The translations under genes were made by a program, and so were the position numbers. A stretch of 64,000 nt of DNA, from the NCBI GenBank assembly GCA_041395745.1, contig JAWKZV010000002.1:124001-188000 (forward strand), read 5' to 3'. The DNA comes from Porticoccus sp041395745 (lineage in GTDB: Bacteria > Pseudomonadota > Gammaproteobacteria > Pseudomonadales > Porticoccaceae). The notes beneath the pieces were generated by a model that ran no database searches, was not told the origin of the DNA, and saw only the letters and a list, made by a program, of their open reading frames with translations. The stretch's first letter is position 1, and every line of letters starts with the position of its first letter. Positions 44,495 to 54,000 of the stretch are shown one piece after another.

Positions 44495-45350
44495 CAGGTT
44501 TTCCTTTTGTTGACGCTTTGTCGGGGCGGTAGGGGGTTTCCCTGCTATCGTCAGAAAGCCCTCTCTGACTGAACAAATTGTCCGGGATGCCCTGATCATA
44601 ACGTATATCCACGGTGATCAACTTGGTACTGTTCCCTGTTTTCAGGTTGTACATCGTGCTGTCAAAGATGGTCCAGTAGCCTTGGATGCGTTTGATTTTT
44701 CTCGCTTGCAGTCGCTTGCTGGGTTTGTCGCGACCATTTTCGTAATAGTCGATTCGAAGCGGCACTAATATTTTTGGATGAATGCAGCTGACGCGTTTGC
44801 TGTAAACAGAGTTCTTTTTGCTGACAGGAATACTTTCCAGAAGAATGCAGCTTGCCCCGCCTATCTTGTCTTCGCCGATGATTGCATGATGATCCATTGA
44901 GACTTCTCTCGAAGTCAGGTCCTCATAATAGAAGTCCGACCCCACGAATCGTCCCCCCTTACGTGAGGCGGCGATACGACGCACCCTGTCCAGAGCCGGC
45001 AAATAGAGCCATTGGTCGCTGTCATCGCCTTTGTAATCAACGGTGAGTAGTCCGGTTCTCTCAACGTCATTGGGTTTGATGAAGCGCAGAAGTGTCCAGC
45101 GTTCTCCATCGCCAGCGTCCTTGGCGTAGCTATAGAGAAGTCGCTCCCGGGTGGAATTGCCGCTGACCAGCTGCATGATGACTTTGGAGCTGACATCTTT
45201 GCCGGCGGGGTTATCGTAAACAGCCTGGGCCAGTTTTCTGCCATCTTGAAAGAGGGGGGCGTTGTTGGCTTGCGCTGGTGACACCATGTAGGCGAAAACG
45301 AAAAACAGCCATACGGGCAGTGCAGGGTATAACCCTTTGATACTTCTCAC
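44481..45350 (-). CDS. outer membrane lipoprotein-sorting protein (LolA-like)
   Basis: 289 residues from a GTG preceded by GGGGAGAG. Signal peptide ends near SPAQA (residue 28). The body is the LolA-like fold annotated as outer membrane lipoprotein-sorting protein (YDNPAGKDVSSKVIMQL, WLYLPALDRVRRIAASRKGGRFVGSDFYYEDL, KRIQGYWTIFDSTMYNL). Proteins of this type are regularly found beside MMPL/RND exporters and are thought to ferry lipids or lipoproteins through the periplasm. It is the first gene of the minus-strand cluster 45350-40377. Confidence 0.85.
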   Translation of the reverse strand: MRSIKGLYPALPVWLFFVFAYMVSPAQANNAPLFQDGRKLAQAVYDNPAGKDVSSKVIMQLVSGNSTRERLLYSYAKDAGDGERWTLLRFIKPNDVERTGLLTVDYKGDDSDQWLYLPALDRVRRIAASRKGGRFVGSDFYYEDLTSREVSMDHHAIIGEDKIGGASCILLESIPVSKKNSVYSKRVSCIHPKILVPLRIDYYENGRDKPSKRLQARKIKRIQGYWTIFDSTMYNLKTGNSTKLITVDIRYDQGIPDNLFSQRGLSDDSRETPYRPDKASTKGKPDETH

Positions 45351-45453
45351 TTCTCTCCCCTAGTGGAAGTTTTTGCCATTCTACCGGGCAAAGCACTGTT
45401 CGGAAATAGTATTACTGCCAGCAAAGCGGGGACCATTTATATGGCATGAATAA

Positions 45454-45481
45454 AAAAGGCCTGCAAATTTGCAGGCCTTTT
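45454..45481 (-). terminator. hairpin terminator of the original tRNA-Met gene
   Basis: A 28-bp perfect inverted repeat (AAAAGGCCTGCAAA and its complement) ending in a T run on either strand. It lies 8 bp beyond the CCA end of the tRNA fragment in the direction of tRNA transcription, as expected for the native tRNA terminator. It could also end transcription from the other strand. Confidence 0.85.
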
Positions 45482-45489
45482 GACGAATA

Positions 45490-45534
45490 TGGTAGCTACG
45501 GGTGGACTTGAACCACCGACCCCAGCATTATGAA
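45490..45534 (-). pseudogene. displaced 3' half of tRNA-Met (left attachment site)
   Basis: On the minus strand it runs from the anticodon loop (TTCATAA) through the T arm and acceptor strand to CCA, then diverges. The T stem is GGTGG/CCACC, whereas the intact tRNA at 59992 has GGCAG/CTGCC; the two differences are compensatory pairs, so both are functional tRNA ends. This piece is the host's original 3' half, replaced on integration by the island's own copy. The identical core shared with the right end is CCGACCCCAGCATTATGAA (45516-45534 and 60018-60036). Confidence 0.9.
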
Positions 45535-45627
45535 ACTGGCTGGAAATTTTTAATTGCCTGATTTTATTAACTTTAATTTCGACGCCCACAGCAAATTAGC
45601 AGTACAGAGCACAGCTTTTCACAACAA

Positions 45628-45646
45628 GTCACGCAAATCTCACGCA
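45628..45646 (+). repeat. integrase arm-type repeat, left copy
   Basis: GTCACGCAAATCTCACGCA, identical to 59925-59943 near the other island end and in the same orientation. It contains two TCACGCA half-sites 11 bp apart, about one helical turn. It lies 93 bp inside the left core, a typical place for an integrase arm site. Confidence 0.7.
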
Positions 45647-45761
45647 ACAAAGAGTAGGGCAATTTCCTTCCAAAGCTTTCGGACTCAATGCTGGGAAATG
45701 CTCTACTTTACTCTGGTTAGAGTGAGCTTTCTTCGAATCACTAATCAATCAAAGATTGGCC

Positions 45762-46991
45762 TCAAGCCTCAGGAAATAGCCCTGGCATCCAGCGACCGGC
45801 GAGCTTGGCAGGGAAGGCTATACACAGGGGTGACCGTGTAGTCTCGGAAGTAATGACTCCAGCATCCTGGAGAGCTGAAACGATCCGCCGTGCCTGCCGT
45901 TCTCCTGTTCCCACAATACCGGGAACATCGCCACGTGGTAGTTCGCCGCGATACAGGATGGCTTCCAGTATGTTGCCAGCCTTTTGAGGTAAACCGTCTG
46001 TGCGAATTTCTTCTTCTGCCCAGAGCAGGATGCGTCCCCTTAGTTTGTCCGGCTGAACCAGTTTTTCCATGAAATCCACTTGGTCTATACAGGTTTGTAA
46101 GAAGAACTCTGTAAATTCTGCCAAGGCACTTTCACTCCGGCTGCCTCGGCCGTCCATGTCTCCTCGGCGAGGCTGGTCACAGGCAATCAAATGCTGTTTG
46201 TACCTGGTTTCCTGTCTCGCAAGGCCGCGTGCTATAGACCATATGCCCCCCGTATCAAGGGCTTCTCGGAGCATGGCGTAGGACATGAGTCTGGCTACAC
46301 GACCATTGCCATCCAGAAAGGGGTGAATCCACAGCAGGCGATGATGCGCCGCCGCTGCCGAGAATATCGTCTCCGCCTTGCCGAGCTTGCTGTAAACCTC
46401 TTCAAACCGGCGAAGAAAGCGTGGTAAGGCCCCGGCACTGACAGGAATATGATTGCCCACTTTTACATCCCGTGCTCTTAGCTCTCCGGGAATAACCCGA
46501 ATGCGCTCTGCGGAATCGGGGTCTTCCACCCAGAGCAGGTCATCAGGCAGCTGCGCGCAAAACCGTTTGTGGATTTCACAGACACCTTCAAGTGTCGCAG
46601 CACGGCCATCCAGGCCTCCATCATCGATCCATGTTTGAACCATGACATGGGCGCGCGCTTCTAGCTGTAGGTCTCTCTTTTTCGGTTCGGCGCTATAGTC
46701 GTCCCGCATGGCACGTTCAATATCTACAGGATGTGTGCTGTGTCCCTCGATCAAGTTCGAGTAGTAGCAGTTCATGGCGCGAACCAGCTCGGCAAGGGCG
46801 GTTACGACACCCGCAGGCAGGCTGCGCCTGAACCCTGCTGATTTTGCGGCAAGCTCTACAGAGAGTTCTGTTAAAGCGGGGCGGTGACGCGAGCCTTCAC
46901 TGATTTGGAGTGGCTCCATAATGGCGGTGGCTTCCCCGCGATCAAAGGCCGTTTCGGTGTCCGCTTTAATGTCCGGTTCTTTTTTGTCCAT
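45762..46991 (-). CDS. Fic/DOC family protein (class II, self-inhibited AMP-transferase)
   Basis: 409 residues. The Fic active-site motif is HPFLDGNGRVAR near residue 222, with catalytic His and the anion-binding GNGR intact. An inhibitory helix motif SNLIEG (S/T-x3-E-G) near residue 77 lies ahead of the Fic core, which defines class II Fic proteins regulated in cis. The C-terminal part (about residues 335-400) is a winged-helix domain (GTGERQARRIVSALQDAGVI). Fic proteins AMPylate target proteins. This gene is divergent from the restriction genes and may act as a toxin-like or regulatory element of the island; no separate antitoxin gene is visible. Confidence 0.9.
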   Translation of the reverse strand: MDKKEPDIKADTETAFDRGEATAIMEPLQISEGSRHRPALTELSVELAAKSAGFRRSLPAGVVTALAELVRAMNCYYSNLIEGHSTHPVDIERAMRDDYSAEPKKRDLQLEARAHVMVQTWIDDGGLDGRAATLEGVCEIHKRFCAQLPDDLLWVEDPDSAERIRVIPGELRARDVKVGNHIPVSAGALPRFLRRFEEVYSKLGKAETIFSAAAAHHRLLWIHPFLDGNGRVARLMSYAMLREALDTGGIWSIARGLARQETRYKQHLIACDQPRRGDMDGRGSRSESALAEFTEFFLQTCIDQVDFMEKLVQPDKLRGRILLWAEEEIRTDGLPQKAGNILEAILYRGELPRGDVPGIVGTGERQARRIVSALQDAGVITSETTRSPLCIAFPAKLAGRWMPGLFPEA

Positions 46992-47380
46992 AAGTCATTA
47001 TATATCATTGAGATAGTATATTTTCAAAGAGAAATTATTTTGAATAAAAGTCCGGTTTAATGTCTGTTTTTTGTTACACCAAGCTATAAAAATTCAACAT
47101 AAAGTAAACCAATAATAAACAGAGTACTGAGCGTACTCCAAAATATTTATTGACTTACTATTATTGGAGTAATAGGATTCGTCTAATCCAGAATTTAGTC
47201 TGGAGGAATGAAAAAGGCCCATGCTGGGTGGGCAAACACTCAACACAGGCCTTTTTCGAACTTTAACCGGCGGCGCATGGTAACGACACTTAGTTAAAGT
47301 TGCTTTTTGATCAGCGTTGAAAAGTCTACTTTATGTGAGGGTTTTTTGCCAGGCAATGCCAGCAACGAAAGGTAAGACCT
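46992..47380. promoter_or_regulatory. AT-rich divergent regulatory region with palindromes
   Basis: Lies between fic (minus) and the GIY-YIG/restriction genes (plus). It contains an inverted repeat GAGTAC-N5-GTACTC at 47122-47138, a second one GGATT-N5-AATCC at 47175-47189, and a longer hairpin with arms AAAAAGGCC at 47211-47219 and GGCCTTTTT at 47248-47256 that looks like a bidirectional terminator. The palindromes are candidate operators controlling the restriction genes; no repressor gene is obvious nearby. Confidence 0.5.
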
Positions 47381-47713
47381 ATGACGATCTATGAAAAACC
47401 GAAAGTAGACGAAGTAACCCTCCGTGGTGCTTCAGAACAAACCTATCCCTTCAACGTGTATCCTTGGGGAACGAGCTTCAAGCCCCTGGGAGCTGTGTAC
47501 ACGGTGTTGAGGTTGGAGGGTTCGAAGTACACGATTCTCTATATTGGTCAAACTAATAATCTCAGCGAACGCTTTGATAACCACCATCGCAAAGTGTGCT
47601 TTGATCGCAACGGTAAGACCCATATCGGGATTCACCAGGAGGCAAGCGAAAAACAGCGGTTCTACAAGGAAACCGATATGGTTCGCAACTACTCCCCAAC
47701 CTGCAACAAGTAG
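47381..47713 (+). CDS. small GIY-YIG superfamily protein
   Basis: 110 residues. The GIY-YIG core is recognisable as AVYTVLRLEG (first strand), ILYIGQTNNLSERF (YIG and catalytic arginine), with glutamates in ASEKQRFYKETD and a closing asparagine in TCNK. It is about the size of a single domain, with no DNA-binding extension. It begins the plus-strand restriction cluster and ends 16 bp before the half-size S gene. It may be a nicking or accessory nuclease of the system (inference), or a catalytically weak relative, because the first tyrosine pair is AVY rather than GIY. Confidence 0.72.
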   Translation: MTIYEKPKVDEVTLRGASEQTYPFNVYPWGTSFKPLGAVYTVLRLEGSKYTILYIGQTNNLSERFDNHHRKVCFDRNGKTHIGIHQEASEKQRFYKETDMVRNYSPTCNK

Positions 47714-47729
47714 TACCAGGGGTAAAACA

Positions 47730-48335
47730 ATGAACACGCAAATCAAACGGATTGAGCAATGCGCTGATGTTTTACCCGGTTTCGCCCTCAAGGTTCGTGC
47801 GGAGCACGAGCCTGAGGGTTCTTATTATTTCCTGATGGCTAAAGACCTCAAAGACTCTGCCTCCATCTCGTTTCAGGAGAAGAATACCGAAGTCATCAAG
47901 ATGAACGTCGATAAGAATGTCGACAACTACCTTCTGCGTACCGGTGATGCGGTATTTATTTCGCGCGGTGCGAGAAATGAAGCAGCGGTTATCGGCGATA
48001 TACCTGCGAATACCATTGCCTCATCCACGTTTTACATATTGCGCCCGAAGGCTGAAATTAATTCTGAGTATCTTGTATGGTGCATCAACCAGCTGTACCT
48101 GACGGGCGGGTTAGATCAGATAAGAACAGGCGCAGCCACGCCAATCATACAGCGGCACAGACTCAAGGAAGTTGAGATACCAGTTCCTTCTTTGGAAGAG
48201 CAGGAACGTATTGCCGCGTTGGCCAGGGTGATGGATGAAGAAATCCAGGTCCAGAATGCAATGCTGGAAAACACGCGCTTAATGCATCGGGTCATCAATA
48301 AGCAATTGCTAAACCACTATCTAAAATTTGAATAA
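47730..48335 (+). CDS. half-size type I restriction S subunit (single target-recognition domain)
   Basis: 201 residues from the ATG at 47730, which has a CAGGGG ribosome site. It has one target-recognition domain of the HsdS type (YYFLMAKDLKD, TGDAVFISRGARNEAAVI, SSTFYILRPKAEINSEYLVWCINQL) followed by the conserved helical region IPVPSLEEQERIAALARVMDEEIQ. Full S subunits carry two of each, as does the gene at 49856. Half-S proteins can dimerise to recognise palindromic sites (known from truncated HsdS studies). Having one in the same operon as a full S gene, ahead of hsdM, is unusual. Confidence 0.8.
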   Translation: MNTQIKRIEQCADVLPGFALKVRAEHEPEGSYYFLMAKDLKDSASISFQEKNTEVIKMNVDKNVDNYLLRTGDAVFISRGARNEAAVIGDIPANTIASSTFYILRPKAEINSEYLVWCINQLYLTGGLDQIRTGAATPIIQRHRLKEVEIPVPSLEEQERIAALARVMDEEIQVQNAMLENTRLMHRVINKQLLNHYLKFE

Positions 48336-48354
48336 TTGGCTTTTGGAGAAGAAA

Positions 48355-49866
48355 GTGAACGCACAAGTATCACAGGACGAAATCAACAGCATACTCTGGA
48401 AGGCCTGCGACTCCTTTCGCGGTACCGTGGATGCAGTCAATTACAAAGACTACATCCTTGTCATGTTGTTCCTCAAGTTTATCTCTGACGTTTGGCGGGA
48501 CCACTACGCAGAGTATGAGAAGCAATATAAAGGGGACAAGGAGCGTATTCTTCGGCGCATGGAGCGGGAACGCTTTGTGTTGCCTGACCAGAGTTCCTTT
48601 TACTATCTCTATGACCATCGTGAAGCGCCAAATGTGGGTGAACTCATTAACATCGCCCTGGAACACCTGGAGATGGTCAACAAAAAGAAACTGCTCCATG
48701 TATTCCAGGATGTTGACTTCAACTCCGAGTCGCGACTGGGTAATACCAGAAAGCGCAATCACATTCTCAAGAACCTGCTGGAAGACTTTAACGACAACCG
48801 CCTGGACTTGCGCCCCTCCCGCATCGGCAACCTGGATATTATCGGGAACTCCTACGAGTACCTGATTGGCCGCTTTGCTGCCGGTGCAGGAAAAAAGGCC
48901 GGTGAATTCTATACACCGCCTGAGGTATCGATTCTGATGGCGAAGCTGGTTGACCCTCAGCCAGGAGAACGTATATGTGACCCTGCCTGTGGCTCCGGTT
49001 CGCTGTTGTTGAAATGTGCCAATGAAGTAGGGGAACAAGATTATTCACTCTTCGGCCAGGAGGCTATTAACAGTACCTGGGCGTTGTGCATGATGAATAT
49101 GTTCCTGCATAACGTGAACAACCCTCGTATTGAGCGAGGTGACACATTATTGGACCCCCGGTTGATTGAAAGTGATAAGTTGATGAAGTTCGATATTGTC
49201 GTCGCCAATCCACCGTTTTCGCTGGATAAGTGGGGTGCGGGTGATGCTGACGAGGAAGCCAAGAAGTTCAATCGCTGGCATCGAGGAGTGCCGCCAAAGA
49301 GCAAGGGGGATTACGCCTTTATCTCTCATATGATCGAAACTGCTAATGAAAGCACAGGTCGCGTTGCCGTCGTTGTTCCCCATGGTGTTCTTTTCCGTGG
49401 CGGGGCGGAGGGCAAAATTCGGCAAGCATTGATTGAAGAGAATCTTTTGGATGCAGTTATCGGCCTGCCTCAGAATCTGTTCTTCGGCACAGGAATTCCT
49501 GCCGCTATTCTGGTATTTCGGAAGGATCGCGGTGACAACACTGATGTACTTTTTATCGATGCAAGTCAGGAATATGAGCAAGGCAAAAACCAGAACAAGA
49601 TTCGCGTCGAGAAGGAAGTACAAAAAATTGTTGAGACATATCAGCGCCGCAAGACTATCGATAAGTTCAGTTACTTGGGCTCTAGAGATGAGATTAAGGA
49701 GAACGAATTCAACCTCAATATTCCACGATATGTGGATACCTTCCATGAGGAGGAAGAGATAGATTTGAATATTGTGCGAAAAGACCGGGAACATTTAAAG
49801 GCAAGGATGGAAGAGTTAGAGAATGAAATGTCTAACTATCTAAAGGAGCTGGGATATGGTTCCTGA
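48355..49866 (+). CDS. hsdM: type I restriction-modification DNA methyltransferase subunit
   Basis: 503 residues from a GTG at 48355 behind TTGGAGAAGAAA; a TTG at 48328 adds nine residues overlapping the previous gene. N-terminal helical HsdM domain (VSQDEINSILWKACDSFRG), then the SAM-binding motif DPACGSGSLLLK (near residue 208) and the catalytic NPPF of N6-adenine methyltransferases (near residue 284, VVANPPFSLDKWG). It overlaps hsdS by 11 bases. It methylates adenines in the site chosen by the S subunit and protects host DNA from HsdR. Confidence 0.95.
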   Translation: MNAQVSQDEINSILWKACDSFRGTVDAVNYKDYILVMLFLKFISDVWRDHYAEYEKQYKGDKERILRRMERERFVLPDQSSFYYLYDHREAPNVGELINIALEHLEMVNKKKLLHVFQDVDFNSESRLGNTRKRNHILKNLLEDFNDNRLDLRPSRIGNLDIIGNSYEYLIGRFAAGAGKKAGEFYTPPEVSILMAKLVDPQPGERICDPACGSGSLLLKCANEVGEQDYSLFGQEAINSTWALCMMNMFLHNVNNPRIERGDTLLDPRLIESDKLMKFDIVVANPPFSLDKWGAGDADEEAKKFNRWHRGVPPKSKGDYAFISHMIETANESTGRVAVVVPHGVLFRGGAEGKIRQALIEENLLDAVIGLPQNLFFGTGIPAAILVFRKDRGDNTDVLFIDASQEYEQGKNQNKIRVEKEVQKIVETYQRRKTIDKFSYLGSRDEIKENEFNLNIPRYVDTFHEEEEIDLNIVRKDREHLKARMEELENEMSNYLKELGYGS

Positions 49867-51064
49867 TGGCTGGAGTAGGAAGCCACTTTGTGATTTAGCA
49901 GAGGTTCGCACGGGGCTGGCAAAAGGGCGAAAAGATTTCAAGGATCCAGTAGTCATTCCTTACTTGCGCGTCGCAAACGTACAAGATGGACATATCGACC
50001 TTGGGGAGGTTAAGAGTATACGAGTTGAGCGTTCACAAATTACTCGATATTCCTTGAAAGCTGGAGATGTGCTGATGACAGAGGGTGGAGATTTTGACAA
50101 GCTGGGAAGAGGAGATGTTTGGAATGCTCAAATTGACCCCTGTTTGCACCAAAATCATGTGTTCGCCGTTCGTGTTAACCAATCAGTCCTTTTGCCATAT
50201 TTCCTGGCATCGTTATCAGGCAGCAGCTATGGCAAATCCTATTTTCTTAATTGTTCAAAAAGAAGTACCAATCTTGCCAGTATTAACTCTACGCAGTTGA
50301 AAGAATTCCCAGTGTTGATTCCCCCTTTGCTGGAGCAGAAGAAAATTACTGAAATTCTCTCCGCCTGGGACGAAGCGATTGCCACTACCGAAAAACTACT
50401 TGCCAATAGCCAGCAACAGAAAAAGGCGTTGATGCAACAACTCTTGACTGGCAAGAAACGATTACAGGGATTTGTTGACGAGTGGAAAGAGTTTCAACTT
50501 GGCAGATTGTTTAAGGAACGATCGGAAACGAATCGACCAGATTTGCCCTTGCTCTCGATTACTTCAGATAGAGGCGTGATATTTCAGGGCGAATCAGGTC
50601 GGAAAAATGTCTCCAACGAGGATAAATCAAAATACCGTCGTATTTGTGTTGGGGACATTGGCTATAACACTATGCGGATGTGGCAAGGGCGGTCTTGCCT
50701 CTCCGATAAGGAAGGCATCGTAAGTCCTGCCTATACGATCTTGAAACCTACTGAATCTGTCTGTCCGTTATTTGCTTCTTACATGTTCAAACTACCTGAG
50801 CTTGTTCATCTGTTTTATCGTCATTCTCAGGGACTTGTATCAGATACCTGGAATTTGAAGTACAACCACTTCAAGAAAATTAAGTGGGCGTTTCCGAGTC
50901 TGGAGGAGCAGCAGGCTATTGCAGAAGTTTTGAGAACGGCAGACAGTCAAATCGAAATATTGATTGAGAAGTTGGAGTACCTGAAGCAAGAAAAGAAGGC
51001 CCTGATGCAACAACTTTTGACTGGGAAGGTGCGCGTCAAAGTCGATAACAGCGAGGCAGCTTGA
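49856..51064 (+). CDS. hsdS: type I restriction-modification specificity subunit
   Basis: 402 residues, AAGGAG ribosome site. Full-length S subunit: first target-recognition domain (about 5-150), central conserved region with LLEQKKITEILSAWDEAIATTEKLL and KKALMQQLLTGKKRL, second domain (about 215-350), and a distal conserved copy LEEQQAIAEVLRTADSQIEIL with KKALMQQLLTGKVRV. The near-identical KKALMQQLLTGK blocks are the usual internal repeat that sets the spacing between the two half-sites. It overlaps hsdM by 11 bases and hsdR closely. The recognition sequence cannot be deduced. Confidence 0.95.
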   Translation: MVPDGWSRKPLCDLAEVRTGLAKGRKDFKDPVVIPYLRVANVQDGHIDLGEVKSIRVERSQITRYSLKAGDVLMTEGGDFDKLGRGDVWNAQIDPCLHQNHVFAVRVNQSVLLPYFLASLSGSSYGKSYFLNCSKRSTNLASINSTQLKEFPVLIPPLLEQKKITEILSAWDEAIATTEKLLANSQQQKKALMQQLLTGKKRLQGFVDEWKEFQLGRLFKERSETNRPDLPLLSITSDRGVIFQGESGRKNVSNEDKSKYRRICVGDIGYNTMRMWQGRSCLSDKEGIVSPAYTILKPTESVCPLFASYMFKLPELVHLFYRHSQGLVSDTWNLKYNHFKKIKWAFPSLEEQQAIAEVLRTADSQIEILIEKLEYLKQEKKALMQQLLTGKVRVKVDNSEAA

Positions 51065-51069
51065 GTACG

Positions 51070-54000
51070 ATGTCACTTTCCTATCTCGAAGACCTCGATT
51101 CCCAAATCCCAGCCATTCAGCTTTTGAATGGTTTGGGCTGGGAGTATCTGACTCGGGAGCAGGCATTGGCTTTGCGCAATGGTCGAAAAGACCAGGTTGT
51201 TCTGACTGAAATCCTCCGTCCCTGGTTAAGTGACAATAACCGTATTGAGAGCAAGGGTGAAACCCATCTGTTCACCGAGGCCAATCTCCATGAAGCAATT
51301 CGTCGCTTGCTGGAGGAACCTTATGATGGCCTGGTTCGCACCAATGAAAAGATCTACCACCTGCTGACACTGGGCACCAGCCTGGATCAAACCATTGGCG
51401 GTGAGCGGAAAGGCCGCTCTCTCCACTATATCGACTGGGAATCGCCAGAAAATAATGTCTACCACATCACCGATGAGTTTACGGTGGAGCGCCGCCAGAC
51501 ACAGGATACGCGCAGGGCTGATCTAGTGCTGTTCGTCAATGGCATCCCTTTTGTCGTGATCGAGTGCAAAAGGCGTGACAAGGACGCCCAGTCCGGCGAC
51601 AAGCAGGTGGACAAGGGGATCAAACAACTGATTACCTATCAGCGGGATGACGAGATCCCTCAGCTATTCCAGTATGTCCAATTGCTGATGGCTACTAGCG
51701 TCAATGACATTTTGTATGCCACCGTAGGAACTCCCAGAAAGTTCTGGAGTGTCTGGCGGGAAGAGGGCCTCGATACCAAAATTGTGACGCAATTTGCTAA
51801 CCATAAACTTTCTGAATCTCTGCAAGACAAACTCTTTACCCCGTTGCAGGAAAAAGACGGAAAGGCATACCAGTCGGCAAAAGGCCACTTTTCTGCATTG
51901 TGGTCTGAAGGGGAAAGATTGCCGACAACTCAGGATACAACTTTGTGGGCCATGCTGCGCCCTCAGAGATTGATGGAGTTGCTGTATGGCTATGTGGTGT
52001 TCGATGCTGGGGTCCGTAAGATAGCTCGCTATCAGCAGTTCTTTGCTGTGAAAGAAACGCTGGGTCGGGTGCAACACCTGAAAGAAGGAAAACGGGACGG
52101 CGGTGTCATTTGGCATACCACGGGCAGCGGTAAATCACTGACCATGGTGATGCTGGCGAAGGCCCTGGCAATTCACCCTGCCATTACTAACCCTCGTGTT
52201 GTCCTTGTGACCGATCGTACGGACCTGGATGACCAGATTTGGACCACGTTCGAGGCCTGCGGCAAGTCCGCGATCCGAGCCAAGTCCGGCGAAGATCTGA
52301 TGCGGCTGATCAGCGAAGGCAAGGCCAGTATTATCACCACCGTTATTAATAAGTTTGATACGGTTCAGAACAAGTACGGCTTGCAGGACACAAACCCCAA
52401 TATCTTTGTATTGGTGGATGAAGGACACCGCACCAACTATTGTGCTACCCATGCAATTATGAGCAGGATATTTCCAAACGCCTGCTATATCGCGTTTACC
52501 TGTACACACTTGCTGAAAAAAGAGAAAAATACCGCTCGCAAATTTGGTGGACTTATTCACAGTTACCCTCTGCGCAAGGCGACTGTGGAGGACAAGGCAG
52601 TTCTACCACTATTATATGAAGGACGTATCGCCAATCTCGATATCAATAAACCAGCTATGGATACCTGGTTTGACCGGTTGACTGAATCGTTGTCGCGAGA
52701 GCAGAAAGCTGATTTGAAACGGAAGATGGCTTCAAAGGAGATGGTCCACAAAGTGGATCAACGCATCGCCTTGTTAGCCTACGATATCAGCAAACACTAT
52801 AAGGAAAACTTTCAGGGAATAGGTCTGAAAGGTCAGCTGGCAGCAGATTCCAGGCTAGCCGCTATAGCCTACCGGGATTACATCAATCAGTACGGCATGG
52901 TCAGTTGTGAAGTGATCATGTCAAAGCCGGACTCTCGCGAATCCGGTGAAACCATTAACGAAGAGGATTTGCCTGCGGTCAATCGTTTTTGGAAAGAGAT
53001 GATGAACCGGTTTGGCAATGAAGATGATTACGTCAAACAGGTAAAGGCCTCTTTTGGGCGCGAAGATGGAGTAGAGATCCTGATCGTTGTCAGCAAGTTG
53101 CTCACGGGGTTTGATGAGCCTCGAAATACAGTGCTGTATATCGACAAGACGATGGAGGAACACAATATCCTGCAGGCTATTGCGCGGGTGAATCGACTCC
53201 ATCCCGGTAAAGACTATGGGTACATCATCGACTATCGCGGCATTCTTGGCGGTCTCAATGAGGCCATGCAAACCTATGATGCATTGGCTGATTACGATGC
53301 GGAAGATGTCCAGCTCGATGGTGCGGTGATCGATACCCATGCCGAAGTCGCCCGACTACCTCAAGTACATTCTGACTTATGGGCAGTATTCAAAGAGGTC
53401 AGGAATAAACACGATAACGAAGCGTTGGAACAGCATCTGGCTCCAGAGGACAAACGCCAGGAGTTTTACCAGGCGCTAACTGAATACCAAAAAGTGTTGA
53501 TGGTTGCCCTAGGTACTGAGCACTTTTATCAGGATGTCGATAAAAAGCGAATTCAGGCATACAAAGATGATCTGAAAAGCTTTCGGAGCTTGCGATCATC
53601 TGTGCAGCAGCGGTATGCAGAGACAATCGATTTTGCCCTGTATGAGCAGCAAATCCGCAAGGTGATGGACAGTCATATTCAGGCACCAGATGTGGGCATT
53701 GTCACTGAGCTGGTGAACATCTTCGATTCCAAGGCCTTCGACGCCGAGGTCGAAAAATTGGAGGGAAAAGCTGCCAAGGCCGACACCATTGCATCAAGGG
53801 TCAAAAAGACCATCACGGAGAAGATGGAAGAGGACCCGGTTTTCTATAAAAAATTTGGTGAACTCGTTGAGCAGGCTATTCGCGATTATCGGCAGGGTCG
53901 AATTGACGAGGCTGAATACCTGAAGCGTGTGACTACAGTATTGGAGACAGTACGTCGTGGCCATGAAGAGGATATTCCGGTCAAGTTGGAAGGTCATCGA

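Larger units (their letters stand above)
45351..45761. other. intergenic region across the left boundary of the genomic island
   Basis: This 411-bp stretch has no gene. It contains the native tRNA terminator (45454-45481), the displaced tRNA-Met 3' half (45490-45534), and an integrase arm-like repeat (45628-45646). To the left of 45516 the DNA is host chromosome and to the right it belongs to the island. Nothing else recognisable is present. Confidence 0.8.

Noticed and set aside
48370..49038. 222-codon minus-strand frame opposite hsdM
   Set aside because: hsdM has all methyltransferase motifs; the antisense frame has none.
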